The notes below the pieces were generated by a model that saw nothing but the letters and a program-made list of their open reading frames with translations, was not told where the DNA came from and did not search any database. From positions 20,971-84,970 of the forward strand of contig JAUIKM010000026.1 in assembly GCA_030430495.1 (NCBI GenBank): a stretch of 64,000 bases of DNA, read 5' to 3'. A program made the translations under genes and the position numbers. Positions 1 to 7,857 of this stretch are shown piece after piece. Every line of letters starts with the position of its first letter. Within the stretch, counting starts at the first letter, position 1. This stretch comes from a bacterium. GTDB taxonomy: Bacteria; Bacteroidota; Ignavibacteria; Kapaibacteriales; UBA7675.

Positions 1-717
1 GACTCCTACGTTTTTACCGATGACGGCACGGAGGAATTCGAACCCGGTTCGGGCACGGCGGTCGGTGTTAACATGGTATTGCAGGTGCCGGGCAGCTTCC
101 TGACGCTTTCGGCCAAGTTGGAGCGGCGCTGGTTCGGTCCGTATTTCAGCGGCTCGTATTTTGATCCGATTTATTCGGCCAATAAATTCAGCGGTGCCCG
201 CAGCATCCGGGAGTCGGGCGACACGATAGATATCGGCACGCACCCGACGCGCAAGCTGTTAAGTTCGGAAGACAATCAGGGCTGGTTCGGCGCGCTTTAC
301 GGCAATATATTCGGCAAACTGCTGGTGGGCGGCAGTCTGCAGATTCCGGATGTTAAACGCACTATTGAAATTCCCGGCACAACGGCTACCGTCGCCAACG
401 GCGCGACGCTGCACGTGGAGGCGCGCGCGGACGATTTGTTAACCGATTTCCTGATCGGCGCGCGTTACGACCGCAACTACATTCGGGACGTCGGCGACGC
501 TTTCAAGCTGGACGAGCGCTCGGTTATCAACGCCGTGGTGGCCCGCAAGCTGGGCGATTATCTGCGGCTGGGCCTGCACTATCGCTGGACTTTTGCGGAG
601 GTCGACGGCCGGACGGAGTCGACGTACTTCGTCTTCCCATATGTCAGCATCACGATCGGGCTGGGCGGCGGCGACACGGCTCAGCCTGAACAGAATGACG
701 AAGGCGATGACAATTAA
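1..717 (+). CDS. Outer-membrane beta-barrel-like protein, C-terminal part
   Basis: The frame is open from the first base of the window to a TAA at 715-717, so the gene starts upstream and only about 238 C-terminal residues are seen. They show alternating polar/hydrophobic stretches with many aromatics (for example LRLGLHYRWTF, then STYFVFPYVSITIGLG near the end), typical of transmembrane beta-strands. The protein closes with an acidic, probably periplasmic tail (QPEQNDEGDDN). No enzyme motif is visible. The next gene starts inside its last codons, so the two are probably co-transcribed. Family not recognised; the barrel assignment rests on strand pattern and aromatic content only. Confidence 0.6.
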   Translation, partial: DSYVFTDDGTEEFEPGSGTAVGVNMVLQVPGSFLTLSAKLERRWFGPYFSGSYFDPIYSANKFSGARSIRESGDTIDIGTHPTRKLLSSEDNQGWFGALYGNIFGKLLVGGSLQIPDVKRTIEIPGTTATVANGATLHVEARADDLLTDFLIGARYDRNYIRDVGDAFKLDERSVINAVVARKLGDYLRLGLHYRWTFAEVDGRTESTYFVFPYVSITIGLGGGDTAQPEQNDEGDDN

Positions 718-1231
718 ACACCTTTTAAACAGCCTTTTTTTGTTCGTCACGCTGTGCGGCGCAGTTGTGTTGACGGCGTCGTCCTGCGCGTCCGGCTCCG
801 GGCGGAAAAGCGATCAGGAAGAGTTAAAACCCATCATCTACAAAGCGCCGGGCAGTATTGAGACGGACGGCGAAGAGACGGACATCGAGCTGCACTACTG
901 TATGATTCGCGGCCGGATTTTAACGGTCGACGCGGCGTCCGGGCGCAGTTCCAACCGCATGGACCCTTGTGCCTACGCGCCGTGCATGGCGACCGTCGTG
1001 ATTTTGACTGCGCGGTGCACTGCGGGCTCAGCGGCTCAACTTGAGGCCGGCGACACGGTGACTGTGCGGTTCACGCGCTCGCTTGCGGCTTCGGCCGAGC
1101 TCCCGCTGGATGTAAGCTGGAATCATCCGGGCCTGCGGAAAGGCGATGAGTTTGGGGCCAGGCTGGATGTGCGGATGCTGCCGCCGGCGGGAGTGGAGTT
1201 TGTGGTGGGGGAGTATGAGAGGGGGGAATAA
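695..1231 (+). CDS. Putative lipoprotein of unknown function
   Basis: The start is taken at ATG 695, with ATG 707 as alternative. Both overlap the end of the upstream gene by 23 or 11 bases, suggesting translational coupling. The N-terminus (MTIKHLLNSLFLFVTLCGAV, then VLTASSC) is a hydrophobic signal ending in a lipobox-like ASSC, so the mature protein should be an acylated lipoprotein of roughly 150 residues. Residues CMIRG, MDPCAYAPC and ARC give several further cysteines, which could form disulfides in the periplasm. The C-terminal half looks beta-rich. I recognise no family. A frame extending back to 593 is open but lies inside the previous gene and is unlikely to be used. Confidence 0.6.
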   Translation: MTKAMTIKHLLNSLFLFVTLCGAVVLTASSCASGSGRKSDQEELKPIIYKAPGSIETDGEETDIELHYCMIRGRILTVDAASGRSSNRMDPCAYAPCMATVVILTARCTAGSAAQLEAGDTVTVRFTRSLAASAELPLDVSWNHPGLRKGDEFGARLDVRMLPPAGVEFVVGEYERGE

Positions 1232-1239
1232 TATTGGAC

Positions 1240-1810
1240 TGTCCCCCAAACTCGGAAGTCAAGTCAGGTTTGCATTGAGTCGTTCGGATTGAATTGGGCT
1301 GCAATTGTTTAATGCTGAATGCAGCCGGTATTTGTTGTAATACAGTTCGATGTATTCAAAGATGTCTGCTCGTGCGATGCTGCGCGTCGGGTAGGCGCCA
1401 CCAGCGCCGGATTCGCGCTTTTACGTAGCCACCATGATTCGGCCGGAGCGTTGTCGTGAAAATTGCCTTTGCCGCTCATGCTCTGAACGACGCCACGTGT
1501 TGCCAGGAGGGTTTGAACGCCATGCGAGGCAAAGGTGCTGCCGCGATCCGAATGCAGGATCAATCCTTTGTCGGGTCGCCGCAGTTCCAGCGCCATGGTC
1601 AGAGCATTGCACACTATGTGCCGGTTATTGCGATGGCTCATTGACCAGCCGACAATGCGTTTGCTGCACAGGTCCGGAACCGTCGTCACATACAACCAGC
1701 CTTCCTTTGTCGGGACATAGGTCGTATCGGTTAACCACACTTTGTCGATCGCATCGACGGTGAAGCGTTGGTTCAGGAGATTCGGCGCAATCGGCAGTTT
1801 ACAGACTCAT
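1240..1810 (-). mobile_element. IS3-family insertion sequence remnant
   Basis: The element begins with TGTCCCCCAA at 1240, immediately outside the transposase stop codon, a layout typical of an IS3-family end. The same ten bases begin another IS3-like end at 63883. Inside lies a transposase OrfB reading frame on the minus strand. I found no matching inverted repeat to the right up to about 2350 and no OrfA, so the copy appears truncated. The rightmost boundary is where transposase similarity stops and is only approximate. Confidence 0.75.
1259..1806 (-). pseudogene. IS3-family transposase OrfB fragment, frameshifted
   Basis: Reading leftward from 1806, the frame gives KLPIAPNLLNQRF, then VWLTDTTYVPTKEGWLYV, LILHSDRGSTFASHGV and NFHDNAPAES, the classical DDE integrase core of IS3-family OrfB. 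The catalytic D, D and E are visible in LTDTTY, LHSDRG and NAPAES. Just after the Glu, near 1440, the frame shifts. The true C-terminus (YIELYYNKYRLHSALNNCSP) is found in a different frame, ending at the TGA at 1259-1261. Upstream of 1806 the frame has a TGA and similarity is lost. The gene therefore lacks its N-terminal half and carries at least one indel: a dead transposase. Confidence 0.85.
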
Positions 1811-2376
1811 TTTGAAACGACCGACTGCATTCCGTTGTTTTCGGCGGTCGGCCAGTTGCTTCGCAACGCCCAAACATTTCGAAATTCCAACCTGCGTTGG
1901 CGGCTTAAACATGTAGTTGCATCGCAGCCGATTTACCGGCCTGCTATTGTGCAAGGCTGAGAAATTCCAACCAATTGACAAACAAAAAAGTCATAAAGCG
2001 CACCGCAGGTGACGCGCTCAAGCCGCAAGTAAAAAATAATCGTCAAAAATCGTCCCGCCGGAAGCGACCGGTGCCAGGCCAATTGCCGCTAAAGTCGAAT
2101 AAGCGAGCGAACAAACCATCAGCACGCCCGGTCAGGCAGAAACACGATCAATATTACGTACCCGGCAATAAACGACACTTCAGGCCGCCGCAGATCGTTT
2201 TGGCCATGGAGCAATGGGTAATCATTCGGTACAAACGCTCCGCGGCGCGCGTCAACTGGATTGGCAGTCAAAAAAGCTGTAAATTCCGCGCGTGTGAGTC
2301 CAATGTGGGAAGAGTCCCGGAAAAGCCGGGGACGGACACGGACCGCGGATGGAATTCAGCAGGAAAGGAAGATAAA
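1811..2376. other. Intergenic stretch, no gene recognised
   Basis: An open frame runs through here into the WD40 gene, but it has basic low-complexity composition and begins at a TTG inside a dispersed repeat, so I do not accept it as coding. Two direct copies of GAAATTCCAACC lie at 1881-1892 and 1961-1972. The dispersed element core GACAAACAAA is at 1977-1986 (element reads on the minus strand). A purine-rich ribosome binding site, AGGAAAGGA, sits just before ATG 2377. Confidence 0.5.
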
Positions 2377-3825
2377 ATGCAGGGAAACAACATGGTGCGC
2401 TACGGATTTCTGGCCGCCCTGATGGCATTGCTGCCGCTGGGACAGGCGCAGGCATTCGACGTGCAGATAGACTGGCGCAAGGACGCGCATAGAGCCCCGG
2501 TGAACGCCGTCGCCTTCTCGGACGATGGACGACTGGTCGGCTCCGCCGGTCACGATAAGTGGCTGCGCTTGTTTCACACCGCCGACGGTGTGGAATTCCG
2601 CACGCTCAAACTGAAAGACCTGGGCGAGATGCTGCCGACGCCGCAGAAATTTGCTCCGGCCGTCAGCCTGGAACCGTCGCCCGGAGCGCCCGCTATGAGC
2701 GCTCATCCATTTTTATACGGTTTTCACGACATCACATTCGCCGCCGGCCTGCCGCTGGTGGCCTCCGCTTTTACGGTGAAATACAAGGACGACTACGACA
2801 ATATTGCGGCTACGGCCGGTTTTGTGCTCATCTGGAATTACCAGACCGATGCGCGCCGCCTGGTGCCCATTTTTGAAGAGGAGGGCGGCAGCAAATGCAC
2901 GCCGCTGCGCGCCGTGGAGTTTTCGCCCGACGGCGAGACACTGGCCTGCGCGGGCGACAACGGCAGCCTGACGCTGATCGATGCGCTTAACGGCCGCAAA
3001 TTTTACTCCGTAATGACGCCGGCCGAAGCCGTGTCCGCAATGGCATTTTCCGCCGACGGACGCCTGCTGGCCTCGGGCGGCAAGGAAAACGTGACGCTCT
3101 ACGACGCACGCACGGGCCTGGAGCTGCAACAGTACGACAACGGCAAACAACGGCCGCACGTGCTGGCTTTTTCGCCCGACGGACAGCAGCTCTACTCGGG
3201 CGGCTACGACAGCAAACTGCGCGTATTCGACACGGCCGGCGGCGAGGAAATCGCCATCATGAAAGAATTTGAAAGCTGCGTGCGCGGGGTGGTGTTTACG
3301 GCCGACGGCAAGTTCGCCATCGCCGCGGCGCTGGACCGCAAACTGCGTTTTTACCAGACGAGCGATCACAGGGAACTGGACGTCTTCGGCGCGATCGAAG
3401 AACGTCACAACGCGCTGGCCATGTCGCCCGACGGGCGTTTCATGATGCTCGGGACAATGAGCGGCGCGCTGCTGAAACTGACGCTGCCTTTCAGCATGAA
3501 TCCGCGCTCGGTCTCGCTCTACGACAACGGCGCAACGCCGGCCGCGACTCCGTCGGACTTCAGCAGTGACCAGTACATGTTTGTCGGTCCCAACCCGGCC
3601 GACCAGGGCACGGCGATCGAGTGGCGTCTGGAGCGCGGCGCACGCGTCAGGCTGGAAATCCACAATGCCTTCGGCGAGATCATCGCGGTTCTGGCCGATG
3701 AGCGCCTCTCGGCAGGCGACCACCTGCGCCGCTGGAATATCGGCGAAGCGCCCTCCGGCGTCTACTACGCCCGCCTGAGCGTGGACGGCAACAAGACAGT
3801 CCGAAAGGTTGTTGTAAACCATTGA
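2377..3825 (+). CDS. Secreted WD40 beta-propeller protein with T9SS sorting domain
   Basis: 482 residues from ATG 2377, chosen because AGGAAAGGA lies 7-8 bases upstream and a clean signal peptide follows (MVRYGFLAALMALLPLGQAQ). Repeats ending in F-S-x-D-G-R/K (NAVAFSDDGRLVGSAG, RAVEFSPDGETLACAG, SAMAFSADGRLLASGG, VLAFSPDGQQLYSGG, GVVFTADGKFAIAA, LAMSPDGRFMMLG) form a WD40/YVTN-type propeller. The last 80 or so residues (GPNPADQGTAIEWRL, then VRLEIHNAFGEI and APSGVYYARL) are a FlgD-like type A sorting domain, so export should be through the type IX secretion system to the cell surface or medium. The stop codon overlaps the start of the transporter gene. No substrate can be inferred. Confidence 0.85.
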   Translation: MQGNNMVRYGFLAALMALLPLGQAQAFDVQIDWRKDAHRAPVNAVAFSDDGRLVGSAGHDKWLRLFHTADGVEFRTLKLKDLGEMLPTPQKFAPAVSLEPSPGAPAMSAHPFLYGFHDITFAAGLPLVASAFTVKYKDDYDNIAATAGFVLIWNYQTDARRLVPIFEEEGGSKCTPLRAVEFSPDGETLACAGDNGSLTLIDALNGRKFYSVMTPAEAVSAMAFSADGRLLASGGKENVTLYDARTGLELQQYDNGKQRPHVLAFSPDGQQLYSGGYDSKLRVFDTAGGEEIAIMKEFESCVRGVVFTADGKFAIAAALDRKLRFYQTSDHRELDVFGAIEERHNALAMSPDGRFMMLGTMSGALLKLTLPFSMNPRSVSLYDNGATPAATPSDFSSDQYMFVGPNPADQGTAIEWRLERGARVRLEIHNAFGEIIAVLADERLSAGDHLRRWNIGEAPSGVYYARLSVDGNKTVRKVVVNH

Positions 3826-5033
3826 TAATAAATAAGTTGCGCGAAATCGCCGCGGTGTTTCTGAAGCTGGGACTCATCGGCTTTGGCGGACCTGCGGCGC
3901 ACATCGCCATGATGGAAGACGAAGTCGTCACCCGCCGCAAGTGGATGACGCGCGAACACTTTCTGGACCTGCTGGGCGCCACCAATCTCATTCCCGGTCC
4001 CAACTCAACCGAAATGGCTATTCACGCCGGCTACCACCGCGCGGGCGTGGCGGGCATGCTGGTGGCGGGCTGGTGTTTTATACTGCCGGCCGTTCTTTCA
4101 ACCGGCTTGCTGGCCTGGGTCTACGTCGAATACGGAACTATTCCGGCAATCGAACCGCTGTTTAACGGCATCAAACCGGCCGTCATCGCCATCATCTTTG
4201 CCGCCCTTCTCAAACTCGGTAAAAAGGCCATCAAAGGCTGGAGGACGCTGATAATCGGTCTGGCGACGGGCGTGCTGCTCTTCGGCGGAGTGAGCGAGGT
4301 GATCGCCATCCTCGTCGGCGGACTGGCGGGCGGCGCGTGGCTGCGTCTGGGCCGCAGCGACAATGACGGCAATTCAGGCGCGATGTCCGACGATAAACCG
4401 GGCGCAGGGACAGATCAGGCGGACGACAGGGGCGTTAAAAAATCCGGATTCGGACTTTTGTTAACACCGGTCATTCCGATTACAGCGGCGGCGGGAGGGG
4501 TGGCGGTCTCGCTCACGCAACTGGGCTGGTCGTTTCTGAAAATAGGCGCGGTGCTGTTCGGCAGCGGTTATGTGTTGATCGCCTTTCTGGAGGGCGAATT
4601 CGTCGAGAGTCTGGGCTGGCTGACGCAGCAGCAGCTGCTGGACGCGGTGGCGATGGGGCAGTTCACGCCCGGCCCGGTTTTGTCGACCGCCACCTTCGTC
4701 GGTTACGTGATGGCGGGCGTTCCCGGTGCGATTGTCGCTTCACTGGCAATCTTTTTGCCCTCGTTTATTTTTGTGGCGGCTTTAAACCCGCTGATCCCGC
4801 GAATGCGCCAATCGCGATTGTTTTCGCACATACTCGACGCTTTAAACGCTGCGGCTCTTGGGCTTATGGCGGCGGTGACTTTGCAGTTAACGTATGCAGT
4901 TGTGCAAGAGTGGACGGGCATCTTCATCTGCGTGGCAGCCATGATGTTGGTAGTTCGTTTTCCCAAACTCAACGCGGCCTGGATTGTTGTGGGCGGTGCG
5001 GCCTGCGGCTGGCTGTTGCACCTGTTTGTTTAA
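3822..5033 (+). CDS. chrA: Chromate transporter family (CHR) membrane protein, two-domain
   Basis: 403 residues, the usual length of a two-domain CHR protein. Two homologous halves are visible. The first begins FLKLGLIGFGGPAAHIAMM and has NLIPGPNSTEMAIHAGY. The second begins FLKIGAVLFGSGYVLIAFL and has MGQFTPGPVLSTATFVGY. The paired GFGG and PGP signatures are characteristic. About ten hydrophobic segments predict an inner-membrane protein. A hydrophilic linker of about 50 residues separates the halves. Translation probably starts at TTG 3822, whose last two bases are the first two of the TGA stop of the WD40 gene, so translation is likely coupled. Family members export or exchange chromate, but many ChrA homologues have unknown anion substrates. 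Confidence 0.85.
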   Translation: MIINKLREIAAVFLKLGLIGFGGPAAHIAMMEDEVVTRRKWMTREHFLDLLGATNLIPGPNSTEMAIHAGYHRAGVAGMLVAGWCFILPAVLSTGLLAWVYVEYGTIPAIEPLFNGIKPAVIAIIFAALLKLGKKAIKGWRTLIIGLATGVLLFGGVSEVIAILVGGLAGGAWLRLGRSDNDGNSGAMSDDKPGAGTDQADDRGVKKSGFGLLLTPVIPITAAAGGVAVSLTQLGWSFLKIGAVLFGSGYVLIAFLEGEFVESLGWLTQQQLLDAVAMGQFTPGPVLSTATFVGYVMAGVPGAIVASLAIFLPSFIFVAALNPLIPRMRQSRLFSHILDALNAAALGLMAAVTLQLTYAVVQEWTGIFICVAAMMLVVRFPKLNAAWIVVGGAACGWLLHLFV

Positions 5034-5090
5034 GTGCACGTCCCGGGCTTTTGCTGTCCGATTATTCTGACGGGCATACCAGATCGGCTT

Positions 5091-5165
5091 TCTCACCCGG
5101 CTCTCCGGATCGACTTTCAAGTCTGATTTTCTCACCCGGCTCTCAAGATCGACTTTCAAGTCTGG
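5091..5165. repeat. Two tandem 39-bp repeats
   Basis: The unit beginning TCTCACCCGGCTCTC at 5091 recurs at 5130, exactly 39 bases later, with about two changes (CC to AA near its middle). Each copy contains GATCGACTTTCAAGTCTG. The array lies 57 bases after the chrA stop in non-coding DNA. Confidence 0.8.
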
Positions 5166-5820
5166 TTTGCTTGACTGACCGTTTGCCTGATTCTCTTGTT
5201 TGGCCCGCCGGGAAGCGCCAGGTATATAGTTGTCGAGTCCGATGTTTCACGTCCCGGCTCCGTGCGCGATGTCCCGCGTCGTGTGTGCCGAGTCGTCATG
5301 CGCAGAGCGCGGATGCCGTCGGCGGGGGAGAAGCCGACCGTTTGCGCGACGAAAGCGAGCTTTGAGCGGTGGAATCCGGCGTTTGAATCGGAATGAAGAT
5401 TTTGGCGTCGCAGCAAAAGCGCGGCCGCGCGGTGGGCCGATGAACGGGAGGTTTGAGCGGGTTAACGGGCAGGTTTGAGGGTTAAACGGAACGGCTGGAA
5501 ATTTTGGACGCACTTCCGGCTAGATCAGGGGTCCTCCCCGCCGCCGCCTCGACAGTCCTTTTACCATTACATATTATCCTCCCACCCCGAATCTCTTCAG
5601 GTTTTTTTTCTGACAACTCCCGACAGATCACTAGTACCTCCGCCGTACCTTCAACATTACAACGCATTTCTCCGGATTCCGAAAATTAATAACCAGGCGG
5701 TCGCAGAATCGTGTTCAACGTGCACGACAGCCCGCTGAACGGGAACAGAGCTCGCGACTCCGCTGCCGTCAAAAGAAAAATCCCAAAACAACTCACGTAG
5801 TCCCGCCGCCACCGTCCGGC
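5166..5820. other. Intergenic stretch without a recognisable gene
   Basis: Several overlapping open frames exist but none has a signal, motif or plausible start. A variant of the dispersed element (CTTGTTTGGC followed by CCGCCGGG) is at about 5195-5211. The 19 bases after it (CCGGGAAGCGCCAGGTAT) resemble the first hairpin of the RNA-like repeats at 33 kb, but nothing downstream matches. Confidence 0.4.
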
Positions 5821-6275
5821 TCAATCAACCGCTTCAAACAGGCGGCCTGGCTCTTCAACATTGCCGCGCTTCCCGACATTGTCAATGTCCTGGACCGCCG
5901 CGAGATCATTCAGCACCCTGCGGTAGAATGCGTCCTTTTGCTCAACCTGAACGAAGACCCTGATGCCGCTCTTGCGACTGCTCACCCAAAGATCGCCAAA
6001 GCGATGATCCAATCGCGCGTAACCTGGCCGTATTCAATCGTTCTGTCCTCGTTCCCGGTTTCGGTCAGGCTTGTGCCGTCCGTGCTCTTCCTTGTAGCCA
6101 GATTTTTGCGGAGCGGTAACGCAATGATCAGAGAGCCGGCCGCGCCAAAGACAAACATCAAGATCGTCGACACGGAACGGAAAACGCTCCCAAAAAAAAC
6201 ACACCGCGTCGCAGAGATATTCACGCCGCCGAACGTCCGGATTAACTTGCCTGATCTTGTCAGTCCGACCGTCAT
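5821..6275 (-). pseudogene. Possible broken small membrane-protein gene
   Basis: Two overlapping minus-strand frames look like parts of one gene. The upstream part (from 6275) has a hydrophobic segment, VSTILMFVFGAAGSLIIALP, followed by a basic/polar stretch, and stops at 5982. The downstream part, in another frame, carries GDLWVSSRKSGIRVFVQV and ends at 5821. A single indel near 5985-6010 would join them, and a T8 tract (A8 on the plus strand, near 6190) is another possible slip point. No homologue is recognised, so this may be chance. Confidence 0.25.
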
Positions 6276-6290
6276 ATGCCGTGTGTTTTA

Positions 6291-6324
6291 TTAAACAAAA
6301 AGCCGTGCTATCCTGTGCACGGCT
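6291..6324 (-). terminator. Intrinsic terminator of the 6365-7396 lipoprotein gene
   Basis: AGCCGTGC (6301-6308) pairs perfectly with GCACGGCT (6317-6324) around an eight-base loop. On the minus strand the stem is followed by TTTTGTTTAA, a U-rich tail. It lies 41 bases past the stop codon of the minus-strand gene. Confidence 0.75.
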
Positions 6325-6364
6325 CTTCGGAACTGCTGAAAGCGGCCTTGTTAAACCTTCGTTC

Positions 6365-7396
6365 CTACAACTTGATGTTCACCAACGGCAGCCTGAAACC
6401 ATCCGTCCGCGGTGCGTTGTCGCCAAAGTTGTACAAAAGTGAGCTGTGTCGCATGCCCTCCAGCGTCGAATACCGCGCCGTGCCGGCGTCCGCTCCCGAC
6501 TCAGGCCACATCAACACCGTCTCCGGTTGCGAACTGATGTACGACCGCGCTGCAACAATCGGCGGCACAATTAACATTGTTGAGTAAAACGTCAAGAGGC
6601 CCGCATCTGTCGAAATTGTTGCCCCAACGACCCCGCCGGCCACCGCCCCGACGACAAATGAGCCGACCGACCCGAGAAATGCGCCGCCGAATGCTGCGCT
6701 GAAATCACCTTTTGCGTCGGAATCCGAGTCGACCAACACTATGAACGCCGAGGTAATCAATGGAGCGCCAACCAAAATGCCCAGTGTCATCACGTCGCCC
6801 GCCATATCAAAACCTACATCCCGGTCCAGCGTCAGAACCAGCGGAACGCCGATCCCAAGCATCCAGCCGGACGTAGCCGCCAGATAAATGCTCAGTTCAC
6901 TGTTGCGCCGGTCGTTTTCCTCCAGATAAGCCAGCAGCCGCAACTGGTCTTTCGTCATTCGTTCAGGGATTCGATGCGTTGGCAGCACCGCGTAATTCAG
7001 GCTGTCGGGCGGAACCAGCAGTCTGACGTTGCTGAAATCGTACCATGACTGATGCAGCAGGTCAACCAACAGGGGCAAACCGAAAATCATGTCGGGAATC
7101 AACCAGGCCGGCTGAAAATTGGATTGGACACTGACGTGCTGCTCGCGTTCACCGATGCGAAACGTCAGGCGCTGGTCCTTGTCGCAGGGCAGAAACACCT
7201 CAAACTGCTCGGACTCCGCATTCTGGGCCTCAAGCTCTTCGCCCGCGGCGTTATACACCTTCGTCTCCGGCGGCGCTTCCACTCGCACCGCGCTCTCCGA
7301 CCCTTTGAGAATCGCCGCGCAGCTCATCAGTTGACACGCCAGGACCGGCAGCAACAGCAGTAACGGAATGTGCGTTTTCCTGGTGAAATTTTGCAT
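6365..7396 (-). CDS. Putative lipoprotein with central hydrophobic segments
   Basis: 343 residues from ATG 7396. The N-terminus (MQNFTRKTHIPLLLLLPVLA, then CQLMSC) is a lipoprotein signal with the acylated Cys in LMSC. The next ~70 residues (VRVEAPPETKVYNAAGEELE and QRLTFRIGEREQHVSVQ) resemble the short PEGA-like beta domains often found after lipoprotein signals. The middle has three or four hydrophobic segments (AATSGWMLGIGVPLVLTLD, MTLGILVGAPLITSAFIVLV, FVVGAVAGGVVGATI), unusual for a soluble lipoprotein. The C-terminus is polar. It stands alone on this strand with its own terminator. Function unknown. Confidence 0.7.
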   Translation of the reverse strand: MQNFTRKTHIPLLLLLPVLACQLMSCAAILKGSESAVRVEAPPETKVYNAAGEELEAQNAESEQFEVFLPCDKDQRLTFRIGEREQHVSVQSNFQPAWLIPDMIFGLPLLVDLLHQSWYDFSNVRLLVPPDSLNYAVLPTHRIPERMTKDQLRLLAYLEENDRRNSELSIYLAATSGWMLGIGVPLVLTLDRDVGFDMAGDVMTLGILVGAPLITSAFIVLVDSDSDAKGDFSAAFGGAFLGSVGSFVVGAVAGGVVGATISTDAGLLTFYSTMLIVPPIVAARSYISSQPETVLMWPESGADAGTARYSTLEGMRHSSLLYNFGDNAPRTDGFRLPLVNIKL

Positions 7397-7748
7397 GGTT
7401 TTGTTCCCGATCTAGTGCGGAATACCGGCATCGCAGGACGTAGGACAGCGGCACGCTCCCGGCGATGATCAATAATCAATATAACCAATATCGGCCCGCC
7501 AGTGAAAGTTGAAAAGGCATTTTTGCGTACCTGCGCCATTTGCCCTGTCGCGGCACTCCGGAAGATTGGCTGTTACGCAACCTGACTCCGGCCCTTTTTC
7601 CAGCATGATTTTCTTGTTTGTCACGGGGAGAGAAGCGGCAAGTCTGTTAACAATTCACAAATAAAACGGTGGCGCGGATGTGTGCGCCGCCACAAAGATC
7701 GGACGCATCCGGCGCAACACATGGGAGTGTTAAACAGCCTGCGCAAAA
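7397..7748. other. Divergent intergenic region
   Basis: Between the minus-strand lipoprotein gene and olsF. It holds one exact copy of the dispersed element core, CTTGTTTGTC at 7613-7622, followed by ACGGGG. It also holds an imperfect hairpin, GTGGCGC with GCGCCGCCAC, near 7669-7693. No coding frame is convincing. Confidence 0.5.
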
Positions 7749-7777
7749 GTTTTACAGCAGTTTTACGGCGGTTTTAC
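7749..7777 (+). promoter_or_regulatory. Three 11-bp direct repeats, Pho-box-like operator upstream of olsF
   Basis: GTTTTAC occurs at 7749, 7760 and 7771, so exactly 11 bases apart and on one DNA face. Read as TTTACA-(5)-TTTACG-(5)-TTTACA, this matches the layout of response-regulator boxes of the PhoB/PhoP type: hexamers at 11-bp period, close to the B. subtilis PhoP consensus TTAACA. A TATATT near 7812-7817 could be the -10/-7 element, placing the repeats just upstream of the -35 position as expected for an activator. Ornithine lipid genes are often phosphate-starvation induced, which supports the idea, but regulator identity is inferred. Confidence 0.5.
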
Positions 7778-7857
7778 ATTCAGGTAAAGACTTCGGCTTA
7801 AACTGCAAAGATATATTCAATGTCGGTCTTCTTTAACACAGTGTCAGAGATTTGTTG

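Noticed and set aside
439..750. Minus-strand frame starting MTNKK, and similar starts at 24447 and 48593
   Set aside because: These starts (GTG or TTG) fall in the dispersed repeat, or in a similar sequence inside a signal peptide gene (739-750); the downstream frames share no protein motif.
1881..1972. 12-bp direct repeat GAAATTCCAACC 80 bases apart
   Set aside because: Could be a target duplication, but the intervening 68 bases do not look like a mobile element and no inverted ends were found.
1975..2376. N-terminal extension of the WD40 protein from TTG 1975
   Set aside because: It would bury the signal peptide 140 residues inside; the good ribosome site is at ATG 2377.
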